From: Castanea sativa
Lineage: Eukaryota; Streptophyta; Magnoliopsida; Fagales; Fagaceae
Direction of reading: 5' to 3'
Assembly: GCF_040712315.1 (NCBI RefSeq)
Contig: NC_134019.1
Span: forward strand, 37,663,873 to 37,727,872
DNA: 64,000 nucleotides
Of this stretch, positions 58,682 through 64,000 are shown piece by piece. Both the position numbers and the translations under genes were made by a program. The notes under the pieces were generated by a model, which was not told the origin of the DNA, ran no database searches, and was given only the letters and a program-made list of their open reading frames with translations. How positions within the stretch are numbered: the first letter of the stretch is position 1; the number at the start of each line of letters is the position of its first letter.

Positions 58682-61600
58682 GCTGCCAAAGTTATCTTAC
58701 ACATCAATTACATGTAAAAGTAATCGCATTTTCTGTGTGTGTTTTAACTTTTAATGGCTTTAGTAGTATCATCAGTTGAGCAAGAAAGTTTCATTATAAT
58801 TGTTCTTTCAAGAACACAAGTAGCCAGGTGCTATTCGGCATGCGGTTAGAAAGTAGAAAACACATTGGATCTCCAACAAGCATATGCCATCATATTTACA
58901 GAAAAAAATAAGTTTATAAGGATATCATATACCCTATTTCAAATCCATTCCAACTAATGTACTAAGTTGTGATTGGTGTATAATCGTAATAGCGTCTATA
59001 GGGGGCTAATATGTGACGTTTCTCCTATTATTTGTTGACAACTTAACAAGATGTGGACTTAGGTATGCCGTGAGAAAATTTAGAGACAATTTTTATTACA
59101 ACTATGATATAGTTGATTGTAAGTATTAGAGAAAAATTGTTAAATTTATGTGTAAGTGATTATCTACCGCTCGAAATCATTATTGCTTCAATAAAATATA
59201 ACAAATGACGTGAACCTAAAAGAACGGCTGTAGAATTTTTGTTATAAAAATGTAGTAGGTGTAAAGGCTATAAGTTAAATCTTCTAGGCCATGATTGCCT
59301 ATGAAGATATAGACAAATAAGCAAATAATTGATGCAAGTAAACAGAAAATAACAGTAAACGAAGAATAAACATTTCCGAGTAGTTAGTGGGTAAAGGAGA
59401 AACGAGGAATTCAACAGTTAAATTTAATCACCACTATTTTGTCTTGTTTTGTTTTATTTTTTCTGTTGAATAAAAAAAAAAAATCTCCGGTATTTATTTA
59501 TTTTTCTTGGTAATATCACTTAAATTCAACATTAAAATTGTCGAATTCACATTTTGTTTTTTTTATTGTATATATATTTTTAATCTCAATCATGCGTAAG
59601 GGAAGGTGACTTTGGCATTTTTAGGGTGTCTTCTCGAAGACATGATTAAGAGTAAGGAATAGGAATCTCATGGAAGAATTGTATAAATAGTGAAAGAATT
59701 CTTTGTACTTTTGAATAAAGATATAATTAAAAATTCATATAAAATGCCTTTATTTCAAACCGGTTTATTTTTTACTGTGATAAATTACTAATTGTCTAAA
59801 AAATTTAAGAAGTCAAGAAAAGACGAAATTAATCACTTAACTAGTAAACTAGTTTTCATTAAAAAAAAAAAAAAACATTTAACTAGTATTTTAACAGCAC
59901 CCCTCACTGGCATGCCTAAACTCCCCTGTAATGAGGAGGGCCTAACACACGGGAGTCTTAATATTTTTAAATAGAATGTAGAGTAGAAATAAGGTTTAGA
60001 ATCAAGATCCCGTGCTCTGATACTAAGAGGTATTACAAAGTACCAAAAAAAAAAAAAAAACGTAAACCGTCATAAAAATGATGTAATTCATCAACAAACC
60101 ATTATTTTAATACATTGTATTATACTTTGAACATGATCATATACAAAGGGTAAAAGTGGCAAAACGTAAATGAACATATACAGCACCCAACTAGTGAACA
60201 AGAAAAAAAATGTATAGAAGATGAAACTGTTTCCATTTCTAATTAGACATTCATAAAAGCACCCAACAGGTGAAAAAAGATTGATGAACATGAGCACTTT
60301 ATGTGTGAAGAGAAAGCAAATTGAAACAGCAAGTGGGCTCCAAACTTGATTTTTTGTTGAGAGAGAAAGAGAGGGTGTAGCTTTCTTTAGATTCCATTAC
60401 CAATTGCACTTCTCTTCTCAAATAAAGAAAATAAAAAAGAAAGATAAAGATAAAGACAAAAGCTTTTCTTTTAAAAAGAGAAATTAAAACCATTAAAATA
60501 AAGGGTCGTATTGTCATGCACACTGTTATGAGCCTATTTTTTGAGCTGAAATAGTTAGTATTTTTTATTTATAATATATTACTAATTTTGCAGTTTAAAC
60601 TATTTTTTCTCAAATCTTCAAGCATTTTGTGTATAGAGAAGTGTCAATTAAGCTACAAAAGTTCCATGTGATTTCTAAAGTTAAACTGGAATCTTGAATT
60701 GAACATAATTTTAAAATTAAAATTGTGTTTTCATGCTTATGATTTCAGTCTAAAAAATGTGTGTAACTATTTTTGTCTTAAGCATCCTTTTCTTTCAATG
60801 ACCCATTTTTCTTCCACAAAAATACAAAACATTGGAAGGAGACAAGGGCTGTCATGAAGACGATATGGTCACAATCTAAATCATGGTTCCGTAAGCACTT
60901 TTGCAACTAATATACTTTCCTTAAATCTCTTTTTTCAAGTGAACCATGTTAATGTAATGTAAGTTAGTCAATAATCATAAAAGACAAAACAAATTAGCAC
61001 GCCTATTGAAATGGCCAAATTATTCTTGTATTCGTCAGCTGTGTCTAATATATAAATAATAATAGTTTGGGCTTTGCTGGAAAACATGTGGTGGGCACTA
61101 ATTATTATAATAAAATAAAATCAGATAAAAAATATATGATCAATTAACTTATATGAGATTAAACAAAAAATAATAATAACTATACCTTGTGACTTGTGTG
61201 CCAACTGCCAAGGTACATTTAGAAATTCCAGCTATATGACCACAGCACATAGTCAAACAAAGAAGTGATTTGAATACATATCTATTAATTAGTTAAAAAT
61301 ACTATAAATTTAACTATATAAGTTTTGCAAATGGAGGTGTCATCTTATAAATACAAAATAAAAAATTATTTATTATGTTGTTGACATGACATTAATAACA
61401 TATGTTGTCATGTTAGCTCACAAATTTATTTATTTATTGTAAAACTATTAATAAATTTAATATATAAGTAACTTAATTTTGAGTATTTGATTATCATTTT
61501 TTATTTTTTGCATAAATCATCACGACAGTGGTGCATGGTGTAAAAAGAAAAAAAAAGGCAAACAGTCTGACTATATATATTATATCTAAAATAGTTAGAA

Positions 61601-62884
61601 AGTACAATGTGGTTATTCTCTTGGTGTTATTTAGGGCTCAGAGATTTTTGAGTGGGAATAGATCCTTGTCATAATTGTATTTTTCATTACAAAAAAATGT
61701 AAAAAAATCAAAACTTTTTTGGGGGGGGGGGGGGTCCGAAAAGGTTAAAAAAAGCATGCAATTATGAAGAATGGACCCATGATAGGAATTGGTAGGTTGG
61801 CATGTATGTTTTGAAGTTAACAGGAGATCATATAAAGATTTAGAGACCAATATTAAATTATTGGAAAAGAGCCAGAAATTATAATCAATTGCTTTACTTA
61901 GAAATGCCCTTTGGCAGATCTTCAAGCTAAGCTATACAATTTATTTATTTTACTACCACTATAAGATACATATATTAGTGGCTACATTTGAAGTAGCTTC
62001 ACCTTTTTTTTTTTATTTAATTATTATTTTTTGTGGTTTTGTGCTAAATATTCCTTCTTTCTAGATTAACTATAAATTTAAATGAAGAAACAATGGGCCA
62101 ACATAAAATTAGAAAAAAAAGGGGTCAAGTGTCTTTTATGATGAAATAGATTATTTGATGAGAGCATGAACAATGCAATGCATGAGTGTTATATATATAA
62201 GGAGATGGTTCTAGAAAAACTCAGTGGGACTGTGACAAACAAAGCTCTTTTTTATTTATTTATTTTTTTTCTGATGAGAATAAAAATGGTGAAGTGACAA
62301 ACAAAACTGACCATCACCATTATTACATTTTTATGTTTTGAAAAGGTTTTAGATTTTAAAATAAAAATAGAGGCACGCTTGCAAGTAGCTCATCCATCTC
62401 ATATCATGCAAATATCTTGGATGAAGACAAAATTAAAAACATAAAAAGTGTTTCTTTTCAACCACCCCATGATGAAATGCTTCTCTTAAAATTTTTTTTT
62501 TCATTTTTTTCTAAATTGTTTGGTTGAGTGGATAAATACACTGCCAAGTACACCTTAAAAAGAGTATTTTTGACCCTTCAACATACTTGCATCATATACA
62601 TATATCAGTCAATAACTTATAAAATGCACGAAAAATATTCAACAAAATCTACATTTTTTTTTTGTTTAAATATGAAATTTGATAAAAGTATGGACTTCTT
62701 AACCGGCCTTTATTATAATTGTGTTTGTTTATGGATTTATCTATTTATTATATACTATTAAAATAAGATATGGCGTGAAAAATTTTAATGGAAGGTTTAA
62801 ATATAAAGAATTTAAATATATTAAAAAAATCAAAAAAATGTTTTATAAAATTGTGAGGCTTCAAAAAATTATATGGTAGTAGTC
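58682..62884. other. AT-rich intergenic DNA
   Basis: No gene recognised on either strand. It contains the repeat copy at 59073-59212, many poly-A/T runs and a G run at 61721-61734. Confidence 0.5.
59073..59212 (+). repeat. Dispersed repeat, copy B (partner at 1.6 kb)
   Basis: Matches 1565-1715 in order and orientation ('aaaatttagaga', 'caactatgatat', 'atttatgtgtaagtgatt'). Family unknown. Confidence 0.5.
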
Positions 62885-63385
62885 TTTGAGCCCGCACGTG
62901 ACTCAAAGGTTCTTCTATTTTTTATGGTAAAAGTTAATAATTTACATTTTTTTTTTTATAATTTAGAAATATATATATATTTCATTTTTCAAACAAATAA
63001 AAATGATAAACTTTAGAGATAAACAATAAATGAGAAAAGATAATATTTTTAGGAGTTTTTTTATTATTATTATTTTTTTTTATAGGAGGAGTTTTCTTTT
63101 TGAATTCAAATTGAAACTTGTTATTTGACATTTATAATCCTATTTCTAAATGAAGTTACCTTTCATTAATGAGAGTATTTCTGAACCATGTAACTTCTTT
63201 TTTGAACGTGAAGGAGAAAAAAATCATAACTTTTAGGAGTTCTCTTTTTGAATTCAAGATGAAATTTTTTATTTGATATTTATAACCCTATTTCTAAATA
63301 AAGTCATCATTCATTAATGATGGTATTTTTGATCTACATAAAAATCCAGTTGAAAGAGGAAAATCTTCTTATATATAGTAATGAT
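62885..63385 (+). repeat. Dispersed repeat, copy B, with an internal duplication
   Basis: Relative of 2380-2860. Within this copy a block at about 63065-63195 recurs at about 63228-63345 ('ttaggagttctctttttgaa', 'atttgatatttataa', 'tcattaatgatggtattt'). Confidence 0.55.
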
Positions 63386-64000
63386 AATATGATAGAATCA
63401 ACTAAAAGTAAAATATTTTTGGTTTTAAGTAATGTTTTGAATTCTATTTTGAAAATCATTTTGATTTAGCTACTAAAACATAATATTTTGATATCAAGCT
63501 ACACTAATATATCATTTAGGATTATCACTTAACAATAACTTTAACAGAATTTCATAGTCATGTAATTCTGTTAACCAAAATAAATTCATAAAAATAAGTT
63601 CATAAATTCCAACACATAAAAGTACAACTCAGAAAAGAATTTCATTAGAATGGTTGAAATTTAGTTGGAATGGCCAGTACAATCCTCCACAAATTTGAAT
63701 GTATAAACCTAAAAAGATACTAAACAATGGATAAAGTGAAGAAAAGGAAGGTGAATTTAGGTTAGGTTAGTTCCTTAAAATCCAAAATATGAGCTCCAAG
63801 AGAAAAAAGCAACTATGGTCTATGGGATCAACACTATAGTGTAGAGTACTGTAGTGTAGACCCATCTCAAATTTTTTTTTTTAAAGAAGGAATAATGTGT
63901 GATGAAATCTCTCGTCATGTTTTTTTCGTTTTGGATTTAATTGCATATTGGAAAGTAGTGTTAAGGACACATAATTATTTGAGACCTAAAGGACATTTAG
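63386..64000. other. Intergenic DNA at window end
   Basis: No gene or bounded repeat recognised. Confidence 0.5.

Overview
The window is nuclear DNA from a flowering plant, very probably a woody dicot. It is AT-rich, its genes are split by many introns with plant-type splice sites, and the spaces between genes are filled with MITEs, SINEs, LINE pieces and solo LTRs. Several of these repeats look like ones I associate with Fagaceae (oak and chestnut relatives). That placement is an impression from repeat style and was not tested.

Four protein-coding genes can be supported. (1) At 3.7-9.1 kb, + strand, lies a SEC14-like phosphatidylinositol/phosphatidylcholine transfer protein of the plant SFH family: SEC14 lipid-binding domain plus C-terminal nodulin-like tail, 14 coding exons, 586 aa. 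(2) At 9.9-19.4 kb, - strand, lies a second SFH gene of a different subtype (14 coding exons, 634 aa), tail to tail with the first. (3) At 28.8-40.8 kb, - strand, lies the TFIIIB subunit B'' (BDP1), a core RNA polymerase III initiation factor: 15 coding exons plus a 5' non-coding exon, 1019 aa. Its SANT domain is split by an intron carrying an internally deleted LINE. (4) At 51.4-53.0 kb, + strand, lies an intronless group S1 bZIP transcription factor (bZIP2/11/44 type, 161 aa), preceded by several uORFs including the 41-codon conserved-peptide uORF that mediates sucrose-induced repression of translation.

The rest is repeat-rich. 1-0.84 kb is an LTR-type repeat cut by the window edge. 19.4-28.8 kb holds nested SINEs and MITEs. 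37.7-40.0 kb, inside BDP1 intron 1, is a 2.2-kb element with long terminal inverted repeats and a nested Tourist-like MITE. 40.85-51.4 kb holds tandem duplications and two solo LTRs with target-site duplications. 53-64 kb is gene-free AT-rich sequence with MITEs, tandem duplications and simple repeats.

The genes do not form a pathway; they are ordinary neighbours on a plant chromosome. The two SFH proteins are predicted to act in phosphoinositide-dependent membrane traffic, BDP1 in tRNA/5S rRNA transcription, and the bZIP in sugar-responsive control of metabolism. I found no unknown multi-gene system. The most interesting signals are the uORF cluster of the bZIP gene, a tandemly duplicated start exon in SFH gene 1 with a GT and a GC splice donor, repeated exon modules in BDP1, and several nested insertions dated relative to each other by clean target-site duplications.
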